Below, in pieces: positions 24,418-32,676 of a stretch of DNA of 35,900 nt. The position numbers were made by a program, and so were the translations under genes. Source of the stretch: JBDKVA01 sp039679375 (GTDB lineage Bacteria > Bacillota > Clostridia > Acetivibrionales > DTU013); assembly GCA_039679375.1 (NCBI GenBank), contig JBDKVA010000013.1:1-35900 (forward strand). Reading direction: 5' to 3'. Position 1 is the stretch's first letter. Every line of letters begins with the position of its first letter. The notes under the pieces were generated by a model, which ran no database searches, was not told the DNA's origin, and saw only the letters and a list, made by a program, of their open reading frames with translations.

Positions 24418-27400
24418 CTATTTAGACATTATACTGTAGAGCACCTGTGCCAGCTGTGCCCTGTTGGTGGTGTCTGCCGGGTTGAGGTTACCGCCACTGC
24501 CGCTTACGGTTCCCGTCTTCACGAATAGTGTCATGGCCTCCTTTGCCCAGCTTGCTATTTCACTTGCATCAGTGTAGGATGACAGCGTTTTCCCCGATGT
24601 GCCCACAGGCAGTTCCCCGATTTGTTTCAGGGTATTGTACAAGAGAGAGAACATTTCCTGTCTTGTTATTTCTTTATCCGGTGCAAACATATTATTTCCT
24701 ATACCTACCGTAATGCCAAGCTTCTTTGCCGCAGCCAGATAACCTGTATAGTATGTATTTCCTGCATCAGTAAAATTATCATTCAAAGCTGAATCAGATT
24801 CAATTCCATAGGCTCTCATTACCATTACAAGGAATTGTCCTCTTGTCAGATTTTCTTCAGGGTTGAATTTGCCGTTGCCCGTTCCTGTTGTTATTCCTCT
24901 CGCAGCAACAAAGCTGATAGCATCACTGTACCATGCCGCGGAATCTACATCTTTGAAGCTCACTTTATTATAGCCCACGGCATACTTGGAAAAGTGGTTT
25001 GTTTTAAAGGTGATCATGCCTGTTTCTTTGTCACAGACACAGTCTTTGACAATTTCCGCTTTGCCTTCAGCATTTATGTAGTAGATGACAATAGCTTTCG
25101 TATCTTCTCCTGCTTTGGGCGTGTAGGGTACCGATACCGTTACTGTCCCTCCGAACTGGGAGATGGTTTTATCCCCGCTGGTCACTCTGAAATTGAATAC
25201 CGGCCTGTCACCTACTGCTGCCTTTGCTGCCTCAGAGAGATCCGATGCATTAACCTTTGAAGCTGTAATCTTTACATCGGCTGCGGCTTCCTTTGAGATA
25301 GTGGTAATTGCCGCTTTATCAAAGGTTATGGTTGCTACAGGTGTAGCTGTCGTCAATGCATCGGTTTTGCTGTCTGCTACTGCTGTGACTGCTGCCTTCG
25401 GAAGGCTTGCCTCAACTGTTTTTGCTTCGGCAGGGGCCGTTACCTTGATTTCCACCTTGGCCGCTGTGCCTTCCCCTTGCTTTGCAGCCTCTTCAACCGC
25501 CTTGTTTACAGCCTCTTTAACCTGGTTTTCGGATACTGTCGCAGTTGCTTTTCCGTTTGAATCGCTTTTTGCCTCTGTACTTGTGGTACTTGTAACACTG
25601 GAAGAAGCAGTTCCTGTATTCTTTGTAGTTGTAGTTGTAGTTGGGGTTGGGGTTGGGGTTGGGGTTGGGGTTGTTAGGGTCGTATTCGGAGTGCTACTTC
25701 CACCTCCGCCACCTACGCTTGATATTACAGTCCACTGTGCATATACCGTAAGGTCGGCATTCACTGTCGTAGCTGCCGTAAATGCCGTGCCCGTTCCATC
25801 TGCCATTGTATTCCATCCGCTGAAAGTATATCCTGATTTTGTGGGAGCTATCGGCAGGGTGCCTGAGTTGCCACCGGATACTGCCGTCTTAGTGGCTGGG
25901 CTGGCTTCCGTATCCCCACCGTTTTTGTTAAAGGTGATCGTACAGGTCGTCTGGGGAAGCTTCAAGACAACCAGATTAAAGGCCTTCGTATCGCTAGCTC
26001 CAGCGTTATAGACCGTGGCGGTTACAGTCACAGCCGCATCCCCGCTTGTATAAGCTGGACGGGTTACTTTACCGCTGTTGCTGATAACAGCCGAATTGCT
26101 GGATGACCAAGTGATGCTGGATCCGTATACCGCACCTGTTACTGTCAGGTTTAGGTTTCTTGTGACAGAAGTATCATTGTCTCCTGCGGCATAACCGATA
26201 CTCAAAGCCGCTTTGTCCACCGCTACTTTATCTGCATTTGATACTGAAGCCGGTACATTCTCAAACTCCGCCGACACCGTCACATTTGCAGCCGGCATGG
26301 TAAAGCTGGTGCCAGAGATGGCACTGTCCGTCATACCGTCGTTGTACTTCAGTGTACACGCTTTGAGTTGCTTGCTGGGATCCGGCGTAATCGTCAGTTG
26401 CACGGTTGCTCCTGCCGTAGTCGTTGAAGGAGTTGCCGTTATGCTGCCTCCGGTCAGCGTTCCGATGCTCACTGTATATGTACTTGCCGGCACATTTTCA
26501 AACTCCGCTGTCACTGTCACATTTGCAGCCGGCATGGTAAAGCTGGTGCCCGATATCGCGCTGTCCGTCATACCGTTGCTATACTTCAGCGTGCCCGCTT
26601 TGAGCTGTTTCCCTGCATCCGGCTTAATCGTCAGTTGCACGGTTGCTCCTGCCGTAGTCGTTGAAGGAGTTGCCGTGATGCTGCCCCCAGCAAGTGTTCC
26701 TATGCCGATTTGATAGGTTTTCACCGGTGTTCCGGGCACAGTAAAGCTCTTTGCCACGCCAAAAGAATAACCGGGACTCAAGGCGGTAACCGAATAGGTC
26801 TGACCTTCCTCCAATGCTGCATTAATCTGATAGGTCGATCCGACATCTTCGGTCACCGCACCTGAGACTGACACGGCAGCACCGGAGCTGTTGTGGATCA
26901 CAAAGTCGCCTGCCACAAGGGTTTCCACTGTGGGATTCAGTGATACGGTAATCCCTGCAGCCGTCGGGTTGCTTACCGTCAGCGCAACCGGTATCAACGC
27001 AGGAATTTCCGTAATAATATCCCAGCTGTCTGAATGGGAATGGGCCACATAGACTCTATTGGTTTTCGTATTTACCGCTATGCCAACAGGAGCAATTCCC
27101 AATGCATAGTTTATCGTTCTGTCGTTCTCATCAACCGCTGTAACCGATTGACTTCCGGAATTTAGAACATAGACGACATTATTATTCGGATTCACAGCAA
27201 TGGCCATGGGGTGATTTCCAACCGGCACTGTTGCTGTGTCGAAAGTACTGCCGTCAATAATAGTCAGGGTATTGCCCGTTGAATTCGCGACATAGATTTT
27301 GTGGGTATTGGGGTTGATCTCTATTGCAGAAGGAGCGGCTCCGACGCTCACTGTGGCGGCAACGCTGTTATCGGCAGTATTGATGACAGTTACGTTGTTG

Positions 27401-29166
27401 CTTCCGGAATTGGTCACATAGGCTCTCTGTGCAACCGGATCCACTGCCACCGCACAGGGTGCACTCCCGGCTGGCACTGTGGCAAGCACAGCACCGGATG
27501 TGCTGTCGGCAGCACCGTCAAGGACCGTTACATTGTTGCTGCCGGAATTTGCGACATAAATTTTATTGGTTGTTGTATCCAACGCCATGTCACATGGCTG
27601 ACTTCCAACGCCTACATGAAATACAGTGTCGGTGGCGCCGTTGATCATGGAAACGGAATCGACGTCCCGGTTAACAGTATAGAGCCTGTTCAGCGATGAA
27701 TTCCAGGTCAGATCGCAGGGATTTGCCCCAACAGCGATAAAATGGTCTACTCTATTGAAATTGGTGTAGTCATATACGGAAATATTTTTTGATCCGTTGT
27801 TGAGAATATACATTTTATTTGTACCCGGGCTATCAACGATACCAATCGAGTCTCGCGCAGACGTCGAATCCACTGTAAACGCAGCTCCCACCTCGCATGT
27901 GTCCGAGTTGACCGAATATAATTTTTGATTATTGCCGTCCCTTGCCAGGATGTAGTTTCCTTCCGAATTGACATACAGGCATGAGATTCCGCCCGGATTA
28001 ATAGAGTGTACCTTTCTGGTCGCAGTTTGGGTGGCATCCAGAAATATGGCGGAAACCGTCACATTGGAAGCGGGCATGGAAAAGCTTGTCCCTGAAACAG
28101 GAACGTCGCCTGTTCCGTCATTGTATTTTAAGGAGCCTGGCTTCAGCCTTTTAAACAGGTCCGGTGTAATGGTCAGGTTAATGGTAGTCCCCTGCTTTTT
28201 CACCAGCGGACCTGCCTGAATACTCCCGCCGGAAAGAGGCGCGAATCCAACCGTATAAGAGTGGGCCGCTTTCAGTGTATAGGTTTTTGTCGTTGTGCCG
28301 TCTTCCGCAGTCACGACAATCGGAATATCCCTGTCCACAGGAACAGAGACCGTTTGGGTAGAACCGTTTTTGCAGGCAATGCCGTCAACCGTAATCGTGG
28401 CTGCTGTTGGTAAATACAATGAAGGCGTTATCTTCAGCGAGGTTTGGTTCATATCCATCAACACAGTATAATCCGTTGTTTTGTAGAAAAAATTATCGTT
28501 CAGCTGTCCATTTTCCACAGTGAGTCCAGCATTCAGCGAAGCATCGTTGGAAGGCGAAGAGACATATGTTCTGAACGCCAGGTCCTTAATAATTGGATAA
28601 TATTTCATCCACGGATACTCTATACGGCTCTTTTCATAGACCTCCCCGCCTGCATAAGGATCTGCGCTGGGTTCATAACCGCCAATAAAAGCATTGCTGG
28701 TAAGGCCCTTCACACAGATTGCATACTTTTTCCCTGCCTGAACCCTCACCCTCTGATCGAAATCAATAGAACACCATTGCCACGAATTGGCAGATCCCTT
28801 GATCCAGCGCGTGTTATCATTGCCTGAGTAACCTGATGCAATCCCATTAGGTGCACCGTAGTATAAATCCTGAGGATCATCTCTCACTTCCTCAATCCAG
28901 ACTCGAAAGCCTGCATCAAGAGTGTTCGTTGTGTACATATACAAATCCACCTGGCTCAGCACTCCACTTCTGCCGGCAGTAAATGTCTGTGCCAGATAAT
29001 TGGCATAAATATTTTCGTATGTACTGACGGTGGTATTAACCTGATCCAGCACTGGCGTTCCGGCAGCCTGAACAGGGATTGCAAAAGGCGGCAGTAATGC
29101 CAGCATCAGGATGACGGTCAGCAAGGCTGCCATAAATCTGTTTGTGTTAAATGAAAATTTTCTCAT
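24418..29166 (-). CDS. Giant secreted SLH protein with YVTN beta-propeller and surface repeats
   Basis: The 1582-residue protein has a signal peptide (residues 1-35, hydrophobic core FMAALLTVILMLALLPPFAIP, cut near VQAAG). Residues 36-205 look like a beta-sandwich module with conserved W and Y. About 205-300 is a cadherin-like sandwich (NDASLNAGLTVENG), then a bacterial repeat module (PLSGGSIQAGPLV, to 375). A seven-bladed YVTN propeller with repeated KIYVANSGSNNVTV motifs spans about 385-722. Two nearly identical 79-residue repeats cover about 814-975, followed by an Ig-like module (ITWSSSNSAVISNSGKV) and an InlB-type repeat (GYTFSGWNTMADGTG). A PT-rich linker follows, and three SLH domains end the protein (about 1402-1582; VSFKDVDSAAWYSDAISFVAARGIT is the first). 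SLH domains anchor proteins to secondary cell-wall polymer. An adhesive or matrix role is likely. Confidence 0.9.
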   Translation of the reverse strand: MRKFSFNTNRFMAALLTVILMLALLPPFAIPVQAAGTPVLDQVNTTVSTYENIYANYLAQTFTAGRSGVLSQVDLYMYTTNTLDAGFRVWIEEVRDDPQDLYYGAPNGIASGYSGNDNTRWIKGSANSWQWCSIDFDQRVRVQAGKKYAICVKGLTSNAFIGGYEPSADPYAGGEVYEKSRIEYPWMKYYPIIKDLAFRTYVSSPSNDASLNAGLTVENGQLNDNFFYKTTDYTVLMDMNQTSLKITPSLYLPTAATITVDGIACKNGSTQTVSVPVDRDIPIVVTAEDGTTTKTYTLKAAHSYTVGFAPLSGGSIQAGPLVKKQGTTINLTITPDLFKRLKPGSLKYNDGTGDVPVSGTSFSMPASNVTVSAIFLDATQTATRKVHSINPGGISCLYVNSEGNYILARDGNNQKLYSVNSDTCEVGAAFTVDSTSARDSIGIVDSPGTNKMYILNNGSKNISVYDYTNFNRVDHFIAVGANPCDLTWNSSLNRLYTVNRDVDSVSMINGATDTVFHVGVGSQPCDMALDTTTNKIYVANSGSNNVTVLDGAADSTSGAVLATVPAGSAPCAVAVDPVAQRAYVTNSGSNNVTVINTADNSVAATVSVGAAPSAIEINPNTHKIYVANSTGNTLTIIDGSTFDTATVPVGNHPMAIAVNPNNNVVYVLNSGSQSVTAVDENDRTINYALGIAPVGIAVNTKTNRVYVAHSHSDSWDIITEIPALIPVALTVSNPTAAGITVSLNPTVETLVAGDFVIHNSSGAAVSVSGAVTEDVGSTYQINAALEEGQTYSVTALSPGYSFGVAKSFTVPGTPVKTYQIGIGTLAGGSITATPSTTTAGATVQLTIKPDAGKQLKAGTLKYSNGMTDSAISGTSFTMPAANVTVTAEFENVPASTYTVSIGTLTGGSITATPSTTTAGATVQLTITPDPSKQLKACTLKYNDGMTDSAISGTSFTMPAANVTVSAEFENVPASVSNADKVAVDKAALSIGYAAGDNDTSVTRNLNLTVTGAVYGSSITWSSSNSAVISNSGKVTRPAYTSGDAAVTVTATVYNAGASDTKAFNLVVLKLPQTTCTITFNKNGGDTEASPATKTAVSGGNSGTLPIAPTKSGYTFSGWNTMADGTGTAFTAATTVNADLTVYAQWTVISSVGGGGGSSTPNTTLTTPTPTPTPTPTTTTTTKNTGTASSSVTSTTSTEAKSDSNGKATATVSENQVKEAVNKAVEEAAKQGEGTAAKVEIKVTAPAEAKTVEASLPKAAVTAVADSKTDALTTATPVATITFDKAAITTISKEAAADVKITASKVNASDLSEAAKAAVGDRPVFNFRVTSGDKTISQFGGTVTVSVPYTPKAGEDTKAIVIYYINAEGKAEIVKDCVCDKETGMITFKTNHFSKYAVGYNKVSFKDVDSAAWYSDAISFVAARGITTGTGNGKFNPEENLTRGQFLVMVMRAYGIESDSALNDNFTDAGNTYYTGYLAAAKKLGITVGIGNNMFAPDKEITRQEMFSLLYNTLKQIGELPVGTSGKTLSSYTDASEIASWAKEAMTLFVKTGTVSGSGGNLNPADTTNRAQLAQVLYSIMSK
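25641..25673 (+). repeat. TTGGGG microsatellite coding for the PT linker
   Basis: Five GGGG runs separated by TT occur on the plus strand. On the coding (minus) strand they give alternating Pro-Thr codons. The plus strand has G-quadruplex potential, and the array may expand or contract in steps of two residues. Confidence 0.75.
26250..26725 (-). repeat. Two tandem 237-base repeats within the SLH protein gene
   Basis: Two units encode nearly identical 79-residue bacterial repeat modules, each containing GGSITATPSTTTAGATVQLT and DSAISGTSFTMPAANVTV. Long stretches are identical at DNA level; for example the 20-base words around 26401 and 26638 recur exactly 237 bases apart. This points to a recent duplication or ongoing conversion. 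Confidence 0.75.
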
Positions 29167-29190
29167 ACTTCTGTCCCTCCAAGATAATAA

Positions 29191-29559
29191 TTATAAATTT
29201 GGCCATAGGCTGTCTTCCGCGCTCCCAAGATTTGTGGTATTAAAAGCGTTTGAGCCTGTGACCGGCGGGCTGTTTCCCTGGAAACCCACATTTACTAAAT
29301 TTGCACAGTTGATAAACACGCTGTCACTGACAGCTGTCACGGAATCTCCGATGATGATGCTTGTTACGGTAATCGAATATGCGCTTCCGACGGCAACCCA
29401 GTTGCTCATGCCGGTATCGCTCGAGATAACAAGCAGTAATGAGTCGTTCAGTGACGAGCCGTCACCGCTCTGTGCAGCCAGCGCCGTCATAGGCAGCAGG
29501 GACAGGATCATGCACAGCGCCAGAAGCAGGCTGCCGAGTTTTCTAAATGTACGTTTCAT
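29191..29559 (-). CDS. Small secreted BspA-like (LRR_5) protein, short
   Basis: The 122-residue protein has a GGAGG ribosome binding site and a clear signal peptide (MKRTFRKLGSLLLALCMILSLLPMTALAAQ). The mature part contains one leucine-rich-like unit, VTSIIIGDSVTAVSDSVFINCANLVNVGFQGNSP, typical of BspA-type surface proteins, which usually have many copies. A single unit and the abrupt end PVTGSNAFNTTNLGSAEDSLWPNL suggest a short member or a truncated gene. The stop lies 24 bases before the start of the giant SLH protein, so both may share a transcript, and the small protein may be exported with it. Confidence 0.7.
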   Translation of the reverse strand: MKRTFRKLGSLLLALCMILSLLPMTALAAQSGDGSSLNDSLLLVISSDTGMSNWVAVGSAYSITVTSIIIGDSVTAVSDSVFINCANLVNVGFQGNSPPVTGSNAFNTTNLGSAEDSLWPNL

Positions 29560-29594
29560 ATTAATTTCCTCCGTTCATATTATCTTGTGGCACT

Positions 29595-29836
29595 TCAGTC
29601 GGACATTTCACTTGTCAGCATCTCCAGGATCTGGTCAAGCGTCAGGCTTGCCCCGGTTGCCCAATATACTCGATCTCCGTCGGTCCTCGGGCGGGAAAGC
29701 TCCCTGATCTGAGCAAACAGCGGATCACTGAGCTTTGGCGTAAGCTCCAATATAATGATACTGCCGTTCTCCGGCTCGACGCTGATGCACTGGGACTGCT
29801 CATCAAGAGCCTCTACCCTGACTATTTTGCAGGCAT
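29595..29836 (-). pseudogene. DUF2442-like small protein B, with one base missing in an A run
   Basis: From ATG at 29836 the frame reads MPAK and then meets TAG. If one A is added to the AAAA run (plus-strand TTTT 29825-29828), it continues for 80 residues as MPAKIVRVEALDEQ through RPRTDGDRVYWATGASLTLDQILEML to TGA at 29595. The last part closely matches the gene just upstream, and the overall pattern resembles DUF2442. The start lies two bases after the stop of gene A, so they would be translationally coupled. The lesion is a real frameshift, a sequencing error in a homopolymer, or less likely programmed slippage. Confidence 0.55.
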
Positions 29837-29838
29837 CC

Positions 29839-30092
29839 TCACATCCCCCTCGCCATGTCCATGATCTCCTCCAGAGTCAGCTGCGATCCGTCACGCCAGT
29901 AGACGGTGTCGCCGTCCGTTTTCGGGCGGAACAGCTCTCCATCTCTGTACAGCAGGAGAAATGCGGGGTCGTTCTGCCTGGATTTAAGAGAAAGTAATAA
30001 ACTCTGCCCATTATGAAATGGATATCCAGCAGGGTGTCTGACAGCCCCACACCGTCTCCGGCGCAGGTGGTGACACTTTTGATTTTTGCCAT
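29839..30092 (-). pseudogene. DUF2442-like small protein A, with one base missing in an A run
   Basis: An ATG at 30092, 7 bases after GGAGG, starts MAKIKSVTTCAGDGVGLSDT. After about residue 36 the original frame gives a nonsense-like, Cys- and Arg-rich tail to 29877. Adding one A in the AAA run (plus-strand TTT 29983-29985) restores a sensible 84-residue product ending RPKTDGDTVYWRDGSQLTLEEIMDMARGM at 29839. That ending is strikingly similar to gene B, showing the second frame was selected as protein. Function is unknown; DUF2442 proteins are small single-domain proteins often near toxin-antitoxin genes. The gene sits behind a promoter that shares its upstream motif with the kinase gene. Confidence 0.55.
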
Positions 30093-30139
30093 TTGACGCT
30101 CCTCCTTACGTGCTTGATCTCACCTTGGCTTTTTTGCCC

Positions 30140-30195
30140 ATTACAAGAGTACAGGAAAAATCGTCCAAAAACGAAAATCAAGAAAATTTGATCAT
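30140..30195 (-). promoter_or_regulatory. Promoter module 1, upstream of the DUF2442-like pair
   Basis: On the minus strand TTGGAC (30168-30163) and TGTAAT (30145-30140) are 17 bases apart. Twelve bases upstream of the -35 lies a 15-base motif (30181-30195) that recurs exactly before the kinase gene. The segment contains a direct repeat ATTTTCTTG/ATTTTCGTT with 9-base period, the kind of site bound by OmpR-family regulators. Confidence 0.5.
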
Positions 30196-30245
30196 CTTCT
30201 CTGCTGAAGTAGCCAAAAGGCGGCTAATAGTGAGAAAACGTGCGC

Positions 30246-30273
30246 AAAAAAGCACCCGGCAGAAACCGGGTGC
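30246..30273 (-). terminator. Intrinsic terminator of the histidine kinase gene
   Basis: A perfect 8-base stem GCACCCGG/CCGGGTGC (30252-30259 and 30266-30273) with a six-base loop is followed on the minus strand by six Ts (30251-30246). It lies 35 bases after the kinase stop. Confidence 0.85.
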
Positions 30274-30307
30274 GGTCATAGTAACCTCGGATGGCGCTTC
30301 AAGAGGC

Positions 30308-31630
30308 TCAATCTGGGACTTTGGGCAGCGTAAAATGTACAGTTGTGCCCGCGCCCTCGCGGCTTTCAATCCAGATACCCCCGCCGTGAGCTTCCACAAT
30401 GTGCTTACAGATAAAAAGTCCTAGCCCTGTGCCAGTACTCCTGCTAATTGGATTGTTTGCGCTGTCGCGGCTTTTGTAGCGCTCAAAGAGCAGTGGTATG
30501 CGCTCTGGCGCAATGCCTTCGCCGTTGTCGGCGACCGCGATCTCTAAAAAATGGTCTTGTTCCACTGCTAACACGACGATCAGTCCTTTTTTGGTATGCC
30601 GGATGGCGTTTGCTATCAGGTTGACAAGCACCTGGGATACGCGAGCCGCGTCCGCCCATGCCAGCGGCAGCTCCTCTGGGAGCTTCAGGGACAGCTTGTT
30701 GTTGTTTTTATTCAAAATGGGGTAGTAGGTGGACAGCGTTTTCTGAATCACCTCTGTGAGCGAACATACGGCGGGTGCCAGGACCATGTTGTTTTCATCA
30801 ATGCGGGTCACGTCCAGGATCTGGCCGACCATCAAGGACATCCGCTCTGTCTCGGAAGTGATGAGCATCATCATCTCGGCAACGTTGTCCGCTTCGGGCC
30901 GCTCTGACAGGGCAGACTTGACTGTCTGGGCATAGCCTGATACAACAGTGAGAGGCGTTCTGAGTTCATGAGAGATGTTGGCTAAAAATTCACTTTTCAG
31001 CTGGTTGACGCGCTCAAGCACGGCATTCTCCTCGGCAAGCTTCTGCCGCGCCTGTTCCAGCTCGCGCTGCTGCTCGTTGTACAGCTTAAAATGCAGGTAC
31101 ATGGCGATTCCCAGTGCGATGCTCGCAACGGAAAAGCATGTCAAGGTTCCCCAGAAAGGATCGGGATTTGTGCTGTAATAGTTCATTTTTTCGGGATGCA
31201 CAAAGGCATAGGCGAATAAAGCTATATAGACCAGCAGTTCAAGCCCTGCCAGCAGCAGCGATTTTCTGCCCTCCAACATAAAGATTGTGAATGCAATGGC
31301 GAAGATAAGGAAAGAGGTCATACCGTATTTGTAGCCGCCTGCAGTAAAAAACATTGCAGGGAACAAGATCAGAAATACGCCGACGACCGTTATTATATAA
31401 GCGTGCTGATAACGCCTCGTCCTGGTAGCGTAAAAGAGCAGAACGCTCGCCAGAATAGCACCCAAAAGGCAGAACGCCACATTGACGGGACTTTTCGCAA
31501 TAATGTGAAAGCCTGTAAACGTGAGGCTGACCAGAACGCCCGCCATCGCCAGCACATTGAACAGCCGCACGCGCAGATCCAACTGCTTGCAGAGAAATGT
31601 GTTCTTGATCCATCCGAAGAATCGCCGCAT
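30308..31630 (-). CDS. Membrane histidine kinase
   Basis: The 440-residue protein has about six hydrophobic segments in residues 22-185 and no large extracellular domain, so it may sense the membrane or an intramembrane ligand. A coiled linker (YNEQQRELEQARQKLAEENAVLERVNQLK) leads to the HisKA box FLANISHELRTPLT with phosphoacceptor His221. The ATPase domain follows with N box NLIANAIRH, G1 DNGEGIAPE, F box LFERYKSRD and G2 GTGLGLFICKHIVEAHGG. It is transcribed divergently from an OmpR-type response regulator 290 bases away, the presumed partner. A strong terminator follows. Both sides of the gene carry a related regulatory segment. The signal is unknown; neighbouring surface-protein genes suggest envelope control. 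Confidence 0.92.
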   Translation of the reverse strand: MRRFFGWIKNTFLCKQLDLRVRLFNVLAMAGVLVSLTFTGFHIIAKSPVNVAFCLLGAILASVLLFYATRTRRYQHAYIITVVGVFLILFPAMFFTAGGYKYGMTSFLIFAIAFTIFMLEGRKSLLLAGLELLVYIALFAYAFVHPEKMNYYSTNPDPFWGTLTCFSVASIALGIAMYLHFKLYNEQQRELEQARQKLAEENAVLERVNQLKSEFLANISHELRTPLTVVSGYAQTVKSALSERPEADNVAEMMMLITSETERMSLMVGQILDVTRIDENNMVLAPAVCSLTEVIQKTLSTYYPILNKNNNKLSLKLPEELPLAWADAARVSQVLVNLIANAIRHTKKGLIVVLAVEQDHFLEIAVADNGEGIAPERIPLLFERYKSRDSANNPISRSTGTGLGLFICKHIVEAHGGGIWIESREGAGTTVHFTLPKVPD

Positions 31631-31720
31631 ACAACACCTGATTTCTGATTGTCTGCCGCTTAAGCAGGCAATTCAATGATAAACCGCGCCTTTAGCGCAG
31701 CAGTAGTGATATCAAATCTT

Positions 31721-31780
31721 ATTAATAAACAGTTTACACGAAAATCCAAAAAAAAACAAAAATAAAGAAAATTTGATCAT
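31721..31780 (-). promoter_or_regulatory. Promoter module 2, upstream of the kinase gene
   Basis: On the minus strand TTGGAT (31749-31744) and ATTAAT (31726-31721) are 17 bases apart. The 15-base motif at 31766-31780 is identical to 30181-30195 and lies 16 bases upstream of the -35. The intervening bases align with module 1 apart from a longer T run and a short gap. The -10 is weak, as expected if an activator is needed. Confidence 0.5.
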
Positions 31781-31805
31781 TACCGCGCCCGATACCGCCG
31801 GACAG

Positions 31806-31834
31806 TTTACCCTTTCAAAAAAGCATGGTATAAT
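31806..31834 (+). promoter_or_regulatory. Promoter of the response regulator gene
   Basis: TTTACC (31806-31811) and a perfect TATAAT (31829-31834) are 17 bases apart. Transcription would start about 31841, leaving a leader of about 80 bases. The divergent kinase promoter module lies just upstream, so one bound regulator could act on both. Confidence 0.7.
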
Positions 31835-31852
31835 AAGCAAATAATAAAAAGA

Positions 31853-31893
31853 CAAAAAAATACCCGCCGAAAATCGGGCGCGGTTATGTCATT
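31853..31893. other. GC-rich hairpin-like segment in the regulator leader, related to the kinase terminator
   Basis: A run of seven As, then CCCG and CGGG around CCGAAAAT, and a GCGCGGTTATG tail resemble the kinase terminator region (30246-30283), where ACCGGGTGCGGTCATAG appears. The stem is imperfect. It would be transcribed as part of the response regulator leader. On the minus strand it would read as a weak terminator, but no minus-strand gene ends here. Confidence 0.4.
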
Positions 31894-31919
31894 GTTTCAG
31901 CAGAGGTAGGCGATATGAA

Positions 31920-32609
31920 ATGAGAAAGCCGAGAGTCCTCGTGGTGGAGGATGAGGTGGGTATCCTGCAGGTTAATACAAAGCATTTGGAGGGGCAGGGC
32001 TACGAGGTCGTCGCCGCGCAGACGCTGAAGGAGGCGAAGGAGGCGGTTCTCCGTCAGCCACCGGATCTAGTGCTTCTGGACGTGATGCTACCGGACGGCT
32101 CGGGCTATGATTTTTGCCGGGAGCTGCGAGAACTCACCACCGCACCCGTTATCTACCTGACGAGCCTCGGTGAGAAGGATCATGTCGTTCAGGGACTTTT
32201 GGAAGGCGGCGACGACTATATCACGAAACCCTATGATCTCGACGTACTGTCGGCGAGGGTGATGGCGCAGCTGCGCCGAACCGGTCTGCACGGCGCGGGA
32301 CGGATCGACATGCCGCCTCTTTCCATCAATCTTCAAAACGGCACTACGGCACTTGACGGCAAGCCCGTGTCGCTGACGCAGAAGGAGCTTCAGCTTCTGG
32401 CATATCTCGTCAGTCACGCCGGGCGGGAGTGCCCGGCTACCGAATTGTATGAAGCTGTTTGGGGTGCACCCGGCAACAGTTCCACACATACGGTGACGGC
32501 GCATATTTCCAGCATTCGCAGCAAGCTGGGTTTGGATTTGGAGAGTCCCTTTGAAATCCGATCCACGAGCAATAAAGGTTATATGTTTCTCAAGGTCCTA
32601 TATGAATAA
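31920..32609 (+). CDS. OmpR/PhoB-family response regulator
   Basis: The 229-residue protein starts at ATG 31920 (MRKPRVLVVEDEVGILQVN); an ATG five bases earlier stops at once. The receiver domain has the acidic pair E10-D11, phosphoacceptor Asp54 in VLLDVMLPDGSG, the TS pair in VIYLTSLGEKD and the conserved lysine in GGDDYITKPYD (about 104). Residues 130-225 form a winged helix (VSLTQKELQLLAYLVSHAGRECPATELYEAVWG, then HTVTAHISSIRSKLGLDLESPFEIRSTSNKGYMF). Such regulators bind direct repeats next to promoters. It is divergent from the kinase gene, its likely partner. The duplicated 15-base motif at both kinase ends is the best candidate for its binding site. Confidence 0.93.
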   Translation: MRKPRVLVVEDEVGILQVNTKHLEGQGYEVVAAQTLKEAKEAVLRQPPDLVLLDVMLPDGSGYDFCRELRELTTAPVIYLTSLGEKDHVVQGLLEGGDDYITKPYDLDVLSARVMAQLRRTGLHGAGRIDMPPLSINLQNGTTALDGKPVSLTQKELQLLAYLVSHAGRECPATELYEAVWGAPGNSSTHTVTAHISSIRSKLGLDLESPFEIRSTSNKGYMFLKVLYE

Positions 32610-32610
32610 G

Positions 32611-32626
32611 CCGGATCTATATCCGG
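32611..32626. repeat. Perfect hairpin directly after the response regulator stop
   Basis: CCGGAT-ctat-ATCCGG has 6-base arms and a 4-base loop, starting one base after the stop codon. No T run follows, so it may protect the 3' end rather than terminate. A second small stem ACGGAA/TTCCGT lies at 32643-32657. Confidence 0.5.
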
Positions 32627-32676
32627 GCATCACTTATGTTTGACGGAACATTTCCGTTTAACCTGTATATAAAACA

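Noticed and set aside
25163..26011. Long plus-strand open frame (282 codons) inside the giant SLH gene
   Set aside because: Its valine- and alanine-rich sequence mirrors the Thr/Ala-rich repeat protein on the other strand and shows no domain of its own.
29595..30092. Programmed -1 frameshifting in the DUF2442-like pair
   Set aside because: Neither site is a canonical X XXY YYZ slippery heptamer, and no clear stimulatory structure is visible. A base missing from the A run explains both more simply.
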